The translations under genes and the position numbers were made by a program. From assembly GCA_029260755.1 (NCBI GenBank), contig JAJDCQ010000213.1, positions 1-64,000 on the forward strand: 64,000 bases of DNA. Direction: 5' to 3'. The notes below the pieces were generated by a model. The model was not told the DNA's origin. It worked only from the letters and a program-made list of their open reading frames with translations, and searched no databases. Below are positions 26,128 to 37,057 of this stretch, piece after piece. Numbering within the stretch: position 1 is the stretch's first letter; every line of letters begins with the position of its first letter. Origin of the DNA: Planctomycetota bacterium (GTDB lineage: Bacteria; Planctomycetota; J058; JAJDCQ01).

Positions 26128-27060
26128 CTACCCGGAGCTCTCGCCCGGACTGGCCTCGGAGCTACCCTCGGCCCGGGGCGGGGCCGGCGGGACGGGTTCG
26201 GGCGCAGGCGCCGTCTCGGACGCGTGCGGGACCGGCGCCGGCTCGGGCACCGATGGTGCCGCGGCGGGCTCGGGGGTCGACGGCGCGGACCCGGGCTCGG
26301 GTGCTGATGGCGCGTCGGAAGCCGCGGCCTCGCGAGGGCTCGCCTCGGCGTTCGGCGACGCGGCGTCCGGCGCTCCGGCGTCGGTCCGGGGGCCGTCTCC
26401 CTCGCCCCGCTTGCGACGGCGCCGACCGCGCTTGCGGCGACCGCCCTCGCCCTCGTCCTCGGCGTCGCCCGTCCTGGCGTCGGCCGGCCTGGCGTCGCCC
26501 GGCTTGCCGTCACCTGGCTTGCCGTCGGGGCCGTCGCCCTTGTCGCGCTTCTCGCCACCGCGGCCGCGCTTGCGCTCACCGCGCTCACCGCGCTCACCGC
26601 GCTCAGCGCGATCGCCCCTCTCGGGTCGCTCCTTCTTGCGGTCCTCACGCTTGGGACGCGGCGCGGCCTCGGCGTAGTAGGTGTAGGACCGGGCGAGGTA
26701 GCCGATCAGCGCCCGGGCGAGGTCGAGCCCGCGGGCGTCGCCGGCGAGCGGGTCGAGCCCATCGAGGACGCGGTCGCCGAAGCTCCGCTGGCGCCAGAGC
26801 CCCGCGCCGGCGTTGTTGCCGATTCGACTCCGGAGGTAGTTCGCGAGCTCTCCGACGCTCGCCGCCCGGGCGGCCGCGACGCGCAGCGCCCGAACCTCGT
26901 CGCGGAACGCCTCGCGCTCGCGCGACCGCATCACCGCGGCCCGGTCGCTCACCGGCCGTCCGCCGGCGCGGCCCTCCCAGGGACGTGACCCCGTGAGGAT
27001 CTTCTCCGCCTGCTCGACGAGCTGCGCCCGCGACTGCGGCTCGAGACCGTATCCGTCCAT
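26128..27060 (-). CDS. Small-subunit-like protein with long charged, disordered tail
   Basis: 310 residues from ATG 27060 (GGGGA upstream; GTG 27075 is an alternative). Residues 10-132 are helical (EAFRDEVRALRVAAARAASV, ELANYLRSRIGNN, ALIGYLARSYTYYAEA) and sit where type III loci encode the Csm2/Cas11 subunit, though I see no firm motif. Residues 135-220 are highly charged, with ERGERGERGE repeats and a basic cluster RRKRGRRRRKRG (208-219). The last 90 or so residues are Ala/Pro/Glu/Ser-rich. The basic-cluster-then-acidic-AP-rich plan is shared with the Cas7-like protein encoded at 23179. Role as the Cas11-like subunit, or as an RNA-binding accessory, is inferred from position and composition. 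Confidence 0.62.
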   Translation of the reverse strand: MDGYGLEPQSRAQLVEQAEKILTGSRPWEGRAGGRPVSDRAAVMRSREREAFRDEVRALRVAAARAASVGELANYLRSRIGNNAGAGLWRQRSFGDRVLDGLDPLAGDARGLDLARALIGYLARSYTYYAEAAPRPKREDRKKERPERGDRAERGERGERGERKRGRGGEKRDKGDGPDGKPGDGKPGDARPADARTGDAEDEGEGGRRKRGRRRRKRGEGDGPRTDAGAPDAASPNAEASPREAAASDAPSAPEPGSAPSTPEPAAAPSVPEPAPVPHASETAPAPEPVPPAPPRAEGSSEASPGESSG

Positions 27061-27079
27061 CGTCGTCCCCGTCACTTCT

Positions 27080-28959
<1,880 letters not shown>

Positions 28960-28963
<4 letters not shown>

Positions 28964-30459
28964 GACGCCGCCTCCTCGGCCGGGGCGCCCGCGACGACCA
29001 GCAGGGCCGCCTCGAGCTCGTCGGCGAGCGTCGCCACGACCTGGCCGTCGGCGTCTCGGGTGAAGACCGCAGCCTCGATCGGGTCGCGGTCGACGACGTG
29101 GATCCCGTGACCGAGACGCAGCCACCGTCGGAGGGCGAACGCTCCGCCCGGCGGCGGCGCGCCGCGCGCCCGCTCGAGGCGGTCGCCGGCAGCGCGCGTC
29201 ACGAGCTCGGCGACGACGCCGGCGCGCCCCTCCTCGGGCGCGCGACGCCAGGCCGCCGCCAGCCCGGGCGCCGCGGCCGCCGCGAGCGGGGCGCGTCGAA
29301 CGAGGGCCGAGAACGCGGCGGCGGGCATCGGGCGGGTCGTGCCCACCAGCCGCTCCGGCTTGCCGGACGCGGTCGGGGCGCTGATCCCGTGACGGATCGC
29401 CGCGACGTCCCCCGCGAGGAACGGGCGACCGGCGGGCGGCGCGACGGCGAAGTCGACGCGGCAGCCGCCCGCCTCGCCGGCGTGGGCGGCGGCACGGGCG
29501 AGGTCGATGGCCCGGGTCTCCGCCGCGGCGGCCAGGCCGGCCCGATCGGCGACGACGAGGGCGACGCCGGCGGTGAGGGGGGCGGGCTCGCTCTCCCGGC
29601 GGAGGAGATCGGCGGCCCCGCGAGCGACCGCGTCGGCGACGGCGAGCGCCTGCGCGGCGCCGATGCCCGTGGCCGAGACCAGGTCGCGACCGCGACGAAC
29701 GATACGGGCGTCGGGCGAGGCCTCGCGCACGATCGCGACGGTGCGAGACGCGATCGCGCCTCGCGCGACCGCCTCGTCGAGCGAGCCGGCGGCGGCGATC
29801 CGCGCGGCGAGCCCGCCGAGGGCGAGGGCGAGCGCGGCGACGCCGCCCGCGGGGTCATCGCTCACGTCGAGCTCGATCGCCGGCGCGCGCGGCGCGGGGA
29901 CGTCGCGCCCCGAGAGGCGCTCGCGCCGGAGGTGGCCGAGGACGCGTCGGATCACCACGCCGGCGCCCGTCGCGAGCTCGGAGGCGGCCGCCGTGCTCGT
30001 CGTGACGGCGAGCGTCGCGCACGGCGCGGCGCGATCGCGCAGGGCGCGGAGGCGGTCGATCGCCGCGTCGGCCTCGTCGCGGCTCGCGAAGACGCCGACC
30101 GCTCCGTCGGGGAGCTCGACCACCGCGGCCGGAGCGCTCGACGGGCTGGCCGCGCCGACCGCCTCATCGTGGAAGCTCGCCGCGGCCCCGTCGAGGTCGA
30201 GCGGGCTCGCCCGGAGGGACCAGCCGAGGACGGTCAGCGGCGTCGCGAGGATCCCCTCCTCGGGGGAGCCGGGACGCACCTCGGGGACCGAGCCGGCGGC
30301 GAGGCTCGCGGCGAGGGCGTCCGTCGTCGTCTCATCGACGGACGCGCCCGCGGCGCGCCGGAGCGCGGCGGCGAGCCCGTGGGCCGGCCCGTGCGGCAGC
30401 GGTGCCTCGAGTCCTTCGGACAAACGGTGGCTCGCTTCCTGGGCGGGGCGCCGGCTCAC
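28960..30459 (-). CDS. Degenerate Cas10-like large subunit (no HD domain, GGDD lost)
   Basis: 499 residues from GTG 30459. The central part follows the order of the Cas10 cyclase palm: a strand and turn where GGDD belongs reads RGRD (256-259, in IVRRGRDLVSA), then an alpha-helix, then APLTAGVALVVADRAGLAAA (293-312), where Cas10 has 'LSAGIVIAHxKxP', then a long helix and a strand. RPMPAAAFSALV further on recalls the Cas10 C-terminal 'TLEELEALL' segment. There is no HD nuclease motif, and the protein is far shorter than normal Cas10 (700-1000). If correct, it cannot make cyclic oligoadenylate. The assignment rests on order of motifs and locus context, so it is moderate. It is the likely scaffold of the complex. 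Confidence 0.6.
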
Positions 30460-30472
30460 CCGCGGGGTGCGG

Positions 30473-31444
30473 TCAGTCGCCGGCGTCGCTTCCCTCGTCG
30501 ATCCGGCAGGTCACGCGGATGCGCATGCCGGCGCCGAGGTCCTTCTCCTTCGCCTTCCCGGTGAGCTCGCGGGCGAGCTCGGTCAGGCGGCGTCGGTTGA
30601 TCATCGTGGGCTTGACGGCCGTCGGCAGGAACCGGAAGAGGACGTGTCCGTCGAAGCCGTCGAAGCCCGCGAGCTTCGGCCCGATGTTCACGAACTCCGT
30701 CGTCACCGCCTCCTCCGCCGTCTCGATGCCCTTGCACTGGATGTCCATCACCAGGGTGCCCCGGCCGCCCATCTTCATGATCTTCGGGCGGACGGTGTTC
30801 CAGCTCCCGGTCGGCTCCTTCGGCTCCTCGGCGACGTGCTCCTTGCGGATCCGGTTCACGAACTCGACGTCGGAGTCGTCCGACGCCTCGCCGTCCCCCG
30901 AGAAGATGCCGGTGATGTTGCCTTCGTCATCGGTCGTGAAGACCGCCGGCGTGATCGGCCGGTCCGCCCCCTCGATCCGCTCGTCGACGAACTTGCGGAG
31001 CCCGTGCACCAGCTTGGCGTCGCACGCGATGAGCATCGTGCGGATCGGGATCGCGACGACCAGATCGCCCGCCTTGAGGTAGTCCTTCGCCTTCTTGATC
31101 ACCTTCGCGCGAAGGATGTCGCTCGCGGTCAGCTCGTCGCCTTGCCGGACGAGGATCTTCGAGCCGGCCTTGCCCCAGTCGACCTTGCGGGGCTTCCAGC
31201 CGGCCGCCCGCTCGCGCTTCACGAGGGTCTTCAGCGCGGCGCGCTCGACCTTCGAGTCGCTCCAGCCCTGCTTCTCGGCGACCTTCTTGAGGAGATAGTC
31301 GATCTCGCCCTTCTTGATCGCCGTCGCGAAGGTGAGCCAGGGGATGCTGCCGTACTCATCATCCTCGAGCAGGGGACGCGAGACACACGCCTTACGCCCC
31401 TTCCATTTCGGTGCGCACAGGATGGGGAAGAGCTCCACTCCCAT
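30473..31444 (-). CDS. DUF1444 (YtpQ)-like protein, first gene of RAMP operon
   Basis: 323 residues from ATG 31444; a GTG-started reading from 31543 is possible, but the family-like region begins at MGVELFPIL. The middle (about 120-220) resembles Bacillus YtpQ/DUF1444: SKILVRQGDELTASDIL, then GDLVVAIPIRTMLIACD, then RPITPAVF and GNITGIF. The last 110 residues are unassigned. DUF1444 has no known biochemical function. It is not a normal CRISPR component, but the stop is only 13 bases before the Cas10-like gene, in the same orientation. It may be co-expressed only by chance, or may be a new accessory. Composition is less extreme (Lys present) than in the genes after it. Confidence 0.55.
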   Translation of the reverse strand: MGVELFPILCAPKWKGRKACVSRPLLEDDEYGSIPWLTFATAIKKGEIDYLLKKVAEKQGWSDSKVERAALKTLVKRERAAGWKPRKVDWGKAGSKILVRQGDELTASDILRAKVIKKAKDYLKAGDLVVAIPIRTMLIACDAKLVHGLRKFVDERIEGADRPITPAVFTTDDEGNITGIFSGDGEASDDSDVEFVNRIRKEHVAEEPKEPTGSWNTVRPKIMKMGGRGTLVMDIQCKGIETAEEAVTTEFVNIGPKLAGFDGFDGHVLFRFLPTAVKPTMINRRRLTELARELTGKAKEKDLGAGMRIRVTCRIDEGSDAGD

Positions 31445-31620
31445 TGTTGCCGCTACGCTCCTCCAGAGGGTTTCCGAACGGTCCGGGGAGGGGCCCTCCC
31501 GACGCGGACCGAAGTTTACCCAGGAGTCCGGGTTCCGCGCCACCGATGTCGTCGACCCTTCCGGGCGACCCTTTGGCGCGCCGGTGGCCGCGACGTGGGG
31601 GCGGGGGTAGGCTCGGGTCC

Positions 31621-33651
31621 ATGGCGCCAGCCGACGAAGCGCCCGAGACGCCCGAGGCCGCCGGCGAGAAGCGCTTCGACCGGGGCCCGCGGCCCGGCTC
31701 GGAGGACGCGAAGACGCGCAACTGGGGCGCGATCGCCCGGGCCCAGGGGCGGCCTCCCGAGGTGCTGACCGACCCCGAGATTCCCGCGGCGGAGGTCGAG
31801 GACGCGGGGATGGAGCTCGCGCCGGGTCGGCCGGCCCCGGCCCCGCCGCCGCCCGTCCGCTCGAGCCGGCCGTTCGGCGTCGCGATCGTGGTCGCGCTCG
31901 CCTTGCTCGTGGGCGCGGCGGCGCTCGTCGTCAGCCTCTCGCGCCGCGCCAGGACGACCGCGGCGCTCGCCCGCGGCCGGGTCGCCCTGGCGGGGGGAGA
32001 GTGGGATCGCGCGGTCGAGGCGTTCGAGCTCGTCCTGGCGATCGAGCCCGGCCACCTCGAGGCGGGCGAGTCGCGGGCGTTCGCCGACAAGCGGGCGCGC
32101 GGCGCGACGGCCGCCCTGACTCGCCGCGAGCGGATCGGCAGCCGGCGCGCCCTCGTCGCGGCGACCCGGCGGCGCGTCGCCGAGACGACCGATCCGGTCG
32201 ACCGGGCCGCGATCATCGACCGCGCCCTGGCCGCCGATCCCGACGCGACCGCGCTCCTCATCCTCCGAGGCGTCGCGACGGCCGTCCTCGCCCGCGCCGA
32301 CCTGGCCGCCGGCAGGACCCGCCCGGGGCTCGCCGGGCTCGAGCGCGCGGCGACGAGCCTCGACCGCGCCGTCGCGCAGGCCGCGAGCGGAGCGGCGAAC
32401 GAGCGCGATGGGTCCGCCGATCCGGCGGAGCTCGCGGCGGCGGCGCTCGCCCGGGCGCTCCTGCGCCTCGTCGTCCGGGGCGCGCCCGCGGCGGCCTCCG
32501 TGGCCCGCGCGGTCGAGGCGGCGCCGGCGGGGTCGACGACGGCGACGCTGGCGGCGGCGCTCGCCGCGATCGTCGGCCGGCGGTTCGCCGACGCGCGGGC
32601 GCGGCTCGACGCGACCGAAGACCTGGACCCGCGCACGACCGCGGCGCTTCCGACGGGGCGGGCGACGCTCGCCCTTCTGCGCGCCGAGGCGGCCCTCGGC
32701 GCGGGCGATCTCGTCGCGGCCCGCGACGAGGCGGAGCTCGCGCTCGCGCTCGCGCCCGACCACGGCCGGGCCCACGCCCTCCACGCCGCGATCGCCTTCG
32801 AGGGCGGAGGCGACCCGCGCGAGCGAGCCGAGCGGGCGGTCGCCCTCGGCCCGCTCGACGCGTTCGCGCTCGGGGTGCTCGCGCGCGTCCACGCGGCGGC
32901 CGGACGGCGCGCGGACGCCCAGGCGGCGATCGACCGGGCGTGCCGGTCGGCGCCCGACGACGCAGGCGCCCTGCTCGTCCGGGCCGATCTGCGGGCCGCC
33001 GCGGGCGACCCTGCCTCGGCCGCGCGCGACCTCGACCGCGTCCTCGAGCTCGACCCCGATCGGGTCGACGCCCTGATCGCGCGCGGCGCCGCGCGCGTCG
33101 CGCTCTCGCGGCCGGCGGAGGCGCGCGCCGACCTCGACCGGGCGGTCGCCCTCTCCCCCGATCGCGCGGCGACCTGGGCCGGGCGAGCGGCCGCGCGCCG
33201 CGCCGCCGGCGACCTCGGCGGCGCCGCGGCCGACCTCGAGCGGGCGCGGGCGCAGGCGCCGACCGACCGGGCGATCCTCTTCGAGCTCGGGCGTCTCCAC
33301 CACGGCCAGGGCGATCAGGCGCGCGCGGTCGACGCCTTCTCGGCGGCGCTGGCCGTGCGCGGCGACCGCGCGTGGCCCGAGGCGCCGACGGCCCTCGGCC
33401 TGCGCGCGCGCGCACGGCTCGGCCTGTCGCCGCCCGATCCCCGGGGCGCCCTCGCCGACCTCGAGGAGGCGCTCCGCGCCGATCCGCGGCTCGTGTCGGG
33501 GTGGGAGCTCCGGAGCCGCGCGTGGGAGATGCTCGGCGAGCCGGCCCGCGCGCTCGACGACCTCCGGCGGTTCGTCGAGCTCCGCGGAGGCGAGGCGGCC
33601 GTCGGCGCCGACGTCCGCGACCGGCTCCGGCGGCTCGAGCGCGGAGGGTAG
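31621..33651 (+). CDS. Membrane-anchored TPR-repeat protein
   Basis: 676 residues from ATG 31621 (TAGGCT -10-like box just upstream). An acidic/proline-rich cytoplasmic N-terminus (1-80) precedes one transmembrane helix (about 83-103, VAIVVALALLVGAAALVVSL). Tetratricopeptide repeats fill the rest, for instance AGGEWDRAVEAFELVLAIEPGH, ARDLDRVLELDPDRVDALI and LADLEEALRADPRLVSGWE. The protein probably binds partners outside or inside the membrane. The kinase gene follows after three bases and itself has C-terminal TPRs, so the two likely work together. It is divergent from the RAMP operon (176-base gap, no CRISPR-like repeat inside). Confidence 0.82.
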   Translation: MAPADEAPETPEAAGEKRFDRGPRPGSEDAKTRNWGAIARAQGRPPEVLTDPEIPAAEVEDAGMELAPGRPAPAPPPPVRSSRPFGVAIVVALALLVGAAALVVSLSRRARTTAALARGRVALAGGEWDRAVEAFELVLAIEPGHLEAGESRAFADKRARGATAALTRRERIGSRRALVAATRRRVAETTDPVDRAAIIDRALAADPDATALLILRGVATAVLARADLAAGRTRPGLAGLERAATSLDRAVAQAASGAANERDGSADPAELAAAALARALLRLVVRGAPAAASVARAVEAAPAGSTTATLAAALAAIVGRRFADARARLDATEDLDPRTTAALPTGRATLALLRAEAALGAGDLVAARDEAELALALAPDHGRAHALHAAIAFEGGGDPRERAERAVALGPLDAFALGVLARVHAAAGRRADAQAAIDRACRSAPDDAGALLVRADLRAAAGDPASAARDLDRVLELDPDRVDALIARGAARVALSRPAEARADLDRAVALSPDRAATWAGRAAARRAAGDLGGAAADLERARAQAPTDRAILFELGRLHHGQGDQARAVDAFSAALAVRGDRAWPEAPTALGLRARARLGLSPPDPRGALADLEEALRADPRLVSGWELRSRAWEMLGEPARALDDLRRFVELRGGEAAVGADVRDRLRRLERGG

Positions 33652-33654
33652 CCG

Positions 33655-35754
33655 GTGTCGCTCGACGGGCGGACGGTCGAGGCGGCCCTCGAGACCGGGC
33701 GGCGCCCGGTCGAGCGCACCGCCCCGGCGCGCGCGTTCGGGGGCGGACGCTACGAGCTCCAGGACGAGGTCGGTCGCGGCGCGATGGGCATCGTCTTCCG
33801 CGCGCTCGACCGGACGACCGGCTCGCCGGTCGCCGTGAAGGTGATGCTCCTCGCCGACGGAGCCGACCCGGCGGCGCGGAGGGCGCGATTCGAGCGCGAG
33901 GCGCGGCTGCTCCGGGAGCTGCGGCACGCATCGATCCCGCGCGTCCACGAGGTGGGCGAGGCGGACGGGCTCCTCTACATCGTGACCGACTTCCTCGAGG
34001 GGCGGACGCTCGCCGACGCGGCGGTCGAGACCGAGACCGAGCACGGGCGCCTTCGCCTCGTCGCCGCGGTCCGCGACGTCGCCCGCGCGCTCCATCACGC
34101 GCACGGCCGCGGCCTCGTCCACCGCGACGTGAAGCCCGAGAACATCATCGTCGTCGAGGAGCGCGCCTTCCTCGTCGACTTCGGGCTCGCCCGGGGGTTC
34201 GACGGCGGGCGCTCGCACGAGCAGCTCAGCCGGTCGGGCGAGGTGCTCGGCACGCCGGCGTTCCTCGCGCCGGAGCAGGTGGCGCCCGACCGCTTCGGTC
34301 CGGTGGGGCCGCGGACCGACGTGCGCGGGCTGGGCGCGACCCTCTACCACGTCCTCGCCGGACGTCCCCCGTTCGAGATCACGAACGCGCTCGAGCTGAT
34401 GGTCGCGCTCCTCGATCGCGACCCGCCGTCGCTGCGAACGCATCTCCCCGGGGCGCCGGCGGCGCTCGTCGACCTGTGCCGCGACGCGCTCGCGCGTCGC
34501 CCCGAGGATCGGCCGGCGAGCGCGGAGGTCTTCGCCGATCGGCTCGACGCCTACCTCGCGCCGGAGGACGTCGGCGGCGCCGCGCCGGCGGGCGACCGAA
34601 GACGAGTGGGCCGCGGCGTCGCGATCGTCGTCGCGATCATGGCGGCGCTCACGGTCGGTCTGCTCGTCCGCGCGGCCGTCCGGACGGGGCTCCGCGAGAC
34701 CGCCTGGGTCGACGGGCTCGACGCGCTCGGGCGGGGCGACCACGGGCGGGCGGCGGCCGCGTTCGAGCGGGTCCTCGCGATCGATCCGTCGCACCGCGAG
34801 GCGCGGGCGCGGCTCGCCGACTGCCGGGAGGAGCTCGACGCCGCCGCCGAGCTCTTCCGGTGGCTCGAGGAGGAGGCCGCGGGCGAAGCGGCCCGCGCGG
34901 CGCGCCTCGAGGCGGTCGCGACGGCCGCGGAGCGGGCGCTCGCCGTCGGACCGGACGAGGGGCGGCCGATGCTGGCGCGGGCGCTCGCCGACGGCGCCGA
35001 CCTCGGCGCGCTCGACGGCCCCGACGGGGCGGTCCGGCGCCGGGAGCTGCTGCGAGCGCGCGGGCGGCTGCGGATCGAGGCGGGCGACCGACTCGGCGGA
35101 CTGACCGACCTCGACGCCGTCGTGGCCGAGGCGCCCGAGGACGCCGAGGCCCATCACTGGATCGCCGTCGCGTGCCTCCTCGGCTTCGACCAGGAGCACG
35201 GCGACTACCTCGCCCGGATCGAGCGCGCGACCGCCGCCACCCTCGCCCACGGCCCCGAGCGGGCGGACACCCTCGCGCTTCGGGCCTACACCGTCGCCCA
35301 TCTCGACGGCGACGCCGCGGCGCAGCCGCTGTTCGCCCGCGCCCTCGAGGTCGATCCGGATGACCTGACGGCCCGATTCCTCGCGCTCGTCCAGCGGTTC
35401 CGCGAGGGCGAGCGGGAGGGGCTGCCGGCGCGGTTCAGCGTTCTCCTCGGCGACGTGGGCGAGCGCCGCTGGGTCTTCCGGCCCTGGACCATCGCGGCGC
35501 GCGGCTACGCCGAGCTCTTCGTCGCGGCGCCCGACTGGAGCTCGGCTCTCCGCGACTTCGACCGCGCTCTGGAGCTCGACCCGACCTACGGCTACGTCCA
35601 CCTGTTCCGGGCCGAGGCGTTCCGCGGGATGAAGGACCCACGGCGCGAGCTCGCCGAGCGACGCGCCTACGGCCGATTCCGCGGGACCGCGGCGGGCGAC
35701 GACCCGCGCGTCCGCGAGCTCGAGGAGCAGCTCGGCGAGGAGCGGGACGACTGA
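33655..35754 (+). CDS. Hanks-type Ser/Thr kinase with transmembrane helix and TPR domain
   Basis: 699 residues from GTG 33655, six bases after GGAGGG and three bases after the previous stop. Kinase domain 33-310 with all key residues: GRGAMGIV loop (40-47), Lys62, HRDVKPEN (156-163), DFG (175-177), APEQ. A transmembrane helix lies at about 322-341 (VAIVVAIMAALTVGLLV). The C-terminal part is TPR-like (FERVLAIDPSHREARARL, FDRALELDPTYGYVHLF). The catalytic domain should be cytoplasmic and the TPR region on the other side of the membrane. Co-transcribed with the TPR protein before it; substrates unknown. Confidence 0.93.
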   Translation: MSLDGRTVEAALETGRRPVERTAPARAFGGGRYELQDEVGRGAMGIVFRALDRTTGSPVAVKVMLLADGADPAARRARFEREARLLRELRHASIPRVHEVGEADGLLYIVTDFLEGRTLADAAVETETEHGRLRLVAAVRDVARALHHAHGRGLVHRDVKPENIIVVEERAFLVDFGLARGFDGGRSHEQLSRSGEVLGTPAFLAPEQVAPDRFGPVGPRTDVRGLGATLYHVLAGRPPFEITNALELMVALLDRDPPSLRTHLPGAPAALVDLCRDALARRPEDRPASAEVFADRLDAYLAPEDVGGAAPAGDRRRVGRGVAIVVAIMAALTVGLLVRAAVRTGLRETAWVDGLDALGRGDHGRAAAAFERVLAIDPSHREARARLADCREELDAAAELFRWLEEEAAGEAARAARLEAVATAAERALAVGPDEGRPMLARALADGADLGALDGPDGAVRRRELLRARGRLRIEAGDRLGGLTDLDAVVAEAPEDAEAHHWIAVACLLGFDQEHGDYLARIERATAATLAHGPERADTLALRAYTVAHLDGDAAAQPLFARALEVDPDDLTARFLALVQRFREGEREGLPARFSVLLGDVGERRWVFRPWTIAARGYAELFVAAPDWSSALRDFDRALELDPTYGYVHLFRAEAFRGMKDPRRELAERRAYGRFRGTAAGDDPRVRELEEQLGEERDD

Positions 35755-35816
35755 CCCTGGCGCGGCGGGCGTCCGTGCGGTTCCATCCCCACGGGCGCGG
35801 AGGAGGCGCCGACCCG

Positions 35817-36932
35817 ATGACCGCGACCAAGGGCCCGCCGAACTACTGGGACTACCTCAAGCTCGACCGGCTCCTCGCGCTCCAGGGGGGCCTCGAGGAG
35901 GACGAGAGCCAGCTCCTCTCCGACGAGCTCCACTTCATCGTGGTGCACCAGGTCTTCGAGCTCTGGTTCAAGCTGACCCTTCGCGAGCTGCGCCTCGCGC
36001 GCGATCATCTCTCGGGCGATCCGGTCCCCGAAGAGGCGATCCCCTACGTCGTCCATCATCTGCGGCGGGTGAACGCGATCGTCTCGCTCACCGTCGATCA
36101 GTTCGGGATCATGGAGACGCTCACGCCGCAGGACTTCCTGGCGTTCCGGGACAAGCTCGTCCCGGCGAGCGGCTTCCAGTCGTTCCAGATGCGCGAGCTC
36201 GAGGTGCTCCTCGGCCTCGACGACGCGCAGCGGATCGCGATCGGAGGGCTCGACAGCCACGCGCCGATCAAGGAGGCCGCGCGCGCGAAGGCGCCCGGCG
36301 CCGACCTCGCGTGGAACCGCGTCCAGGCGGCGCGCGGCGAGGAGAGCCTCCGGGCGGCGCTGCACCGGTGGCTGCACCGGACGCCGATCCGGGGAAGCTC
36401 GCCCGAGCAGCCCGGCGACGCCGCCGTCGTCGACGGGTTCCTCACCGACTACCTCGCAGCGTTCGAGCGTCTCGACACCGACCACGCCGCCGACATGGCG
36501 GCGGCGCTCGGCGAAGACGTGGCGACGGTGCGCGGCCGGATCGAGGAGAACCAGAGGGTCGCGCGGAGGTTCCTCTTCGCCGAGGACGTCGAGGACGCCG
36601 AGGAGCGGCCGCGGACCAAGCGCATTCGCGCGGCGCTCGTCTTCATCGAGAGCTACCGGACGCTGCCGCTCCTCGCATGGCCACGCGTCCTCGTCGACAC
36701 GATCGTCGAGCTCGAGGAGCAGCTCGTCCTCTTCCGGACGCGCCACGCCCGCATGGTCGAGAGGATGATCGGCCGCCGGATCGGAACGGGAGGAAGCACG
36801 GGCGTCGACTACCTCGACCGGACGACCCGCTACCGCAGCTTCCCCGAGCTCTGGGCGGTCCGAACCGTCCTCCTCCCCGTCGAAGCGCTCCCCCCGCTCC
36901 CGAACCCCGAGGCCTACGGCTTCGCCCGCTGA
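35817..36932 (+). CDS. kynA: Tryptophan 2,3-dioxygenase
   Basis: 371 residues from ATG 35817. The heme enzyme opens the indole ring of L-tryptophan to N-formylkynurenine, the first step of the kynurenine route. Family signatures: YWDYLKLDRLLALQ near the start, DELHFIVVHQVFELWFK (36-52) with the distal His44, and RHARMVERMIGRRIGTGGS near 318 with the proximal heme His. Length is usual for the family. No kynurenine formamidase or kynureninase lies nearby, so the gene stands alone. The end is followed by a REP-like hairpin. Confidence 0.95.
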   Translation: MTATKGPPNYWDYLKLDRLLALQGGLEEDESQLLSDELHFIVVHQVFELWFKLTLRELRLARDHLSGDPVPEEAIPYVVHHLRRVNAIVSLTVDQFGIMETLTPQDFLAFRDKLVPASGFQSFQMRELEVLLGLDDAQRIAIGGLDSHAPIKEAARAKAPGADLAWNRVQAARGEESLRAALHRWLHRTPIRGSSPEQPGDAAVVDGFLTDYLAAFERLDTDHAADMAAALGEDVATVRGRIEENQRVARRFLFAEDVEDAEERPRTKRIRAALVFIESYRTLPLLAWPRVLVDTIVELEEQLVLFRTRHARMVERMIGRRIGTGGSTGVDYLDRTTRYRSFPELWAVRTVLLPVEALPPLPNPEAYGFAR

Positions 36933-36981
36933 ACCGCGAACAGCCACCTCCCAGAAACCCAAACCAAATCAACAGTTACCC

Positions 36982-37055
36982 CCCCAGGGGTCAGGTCCAG
37001 TATTTTTACCATTTAGCGTCGTAAACAGTAAAAATACTGGACCGGACCCCTGGGG
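36982..37055. repeat. REP/RAYT-like hairpin, 28-base arms
   Basis: Arms at 36982-37009 and 37028-37055 are inverted copies with a single mismatch. The outer part is CCCCAGGGGTC-like and the inner part is unusually A/T-rich (TATTTTTAC / GTAAAAATA), with an 18-base loop. The sequence type GGGGTCAGGTCCAG is like ends of REP-associated tyrosine transposase (RAYT) elements. No transposase is nearby, so it would be non-autonomous. It starts two bases after the stop of the minus-strand gene and may also end transcription from both sides. Confidence 0.75.
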
Positions 37056-37057
37056 TC

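Noticed and set aside
31411..31620. N-terminal extension of the TPR gene from 31411
   Set aside because: The extra residues are Arg/Pro/Gly shadow sequence of the opposite-strand DUF1444-like gene. ATG 31621 begins the natural acidic N-terminus.
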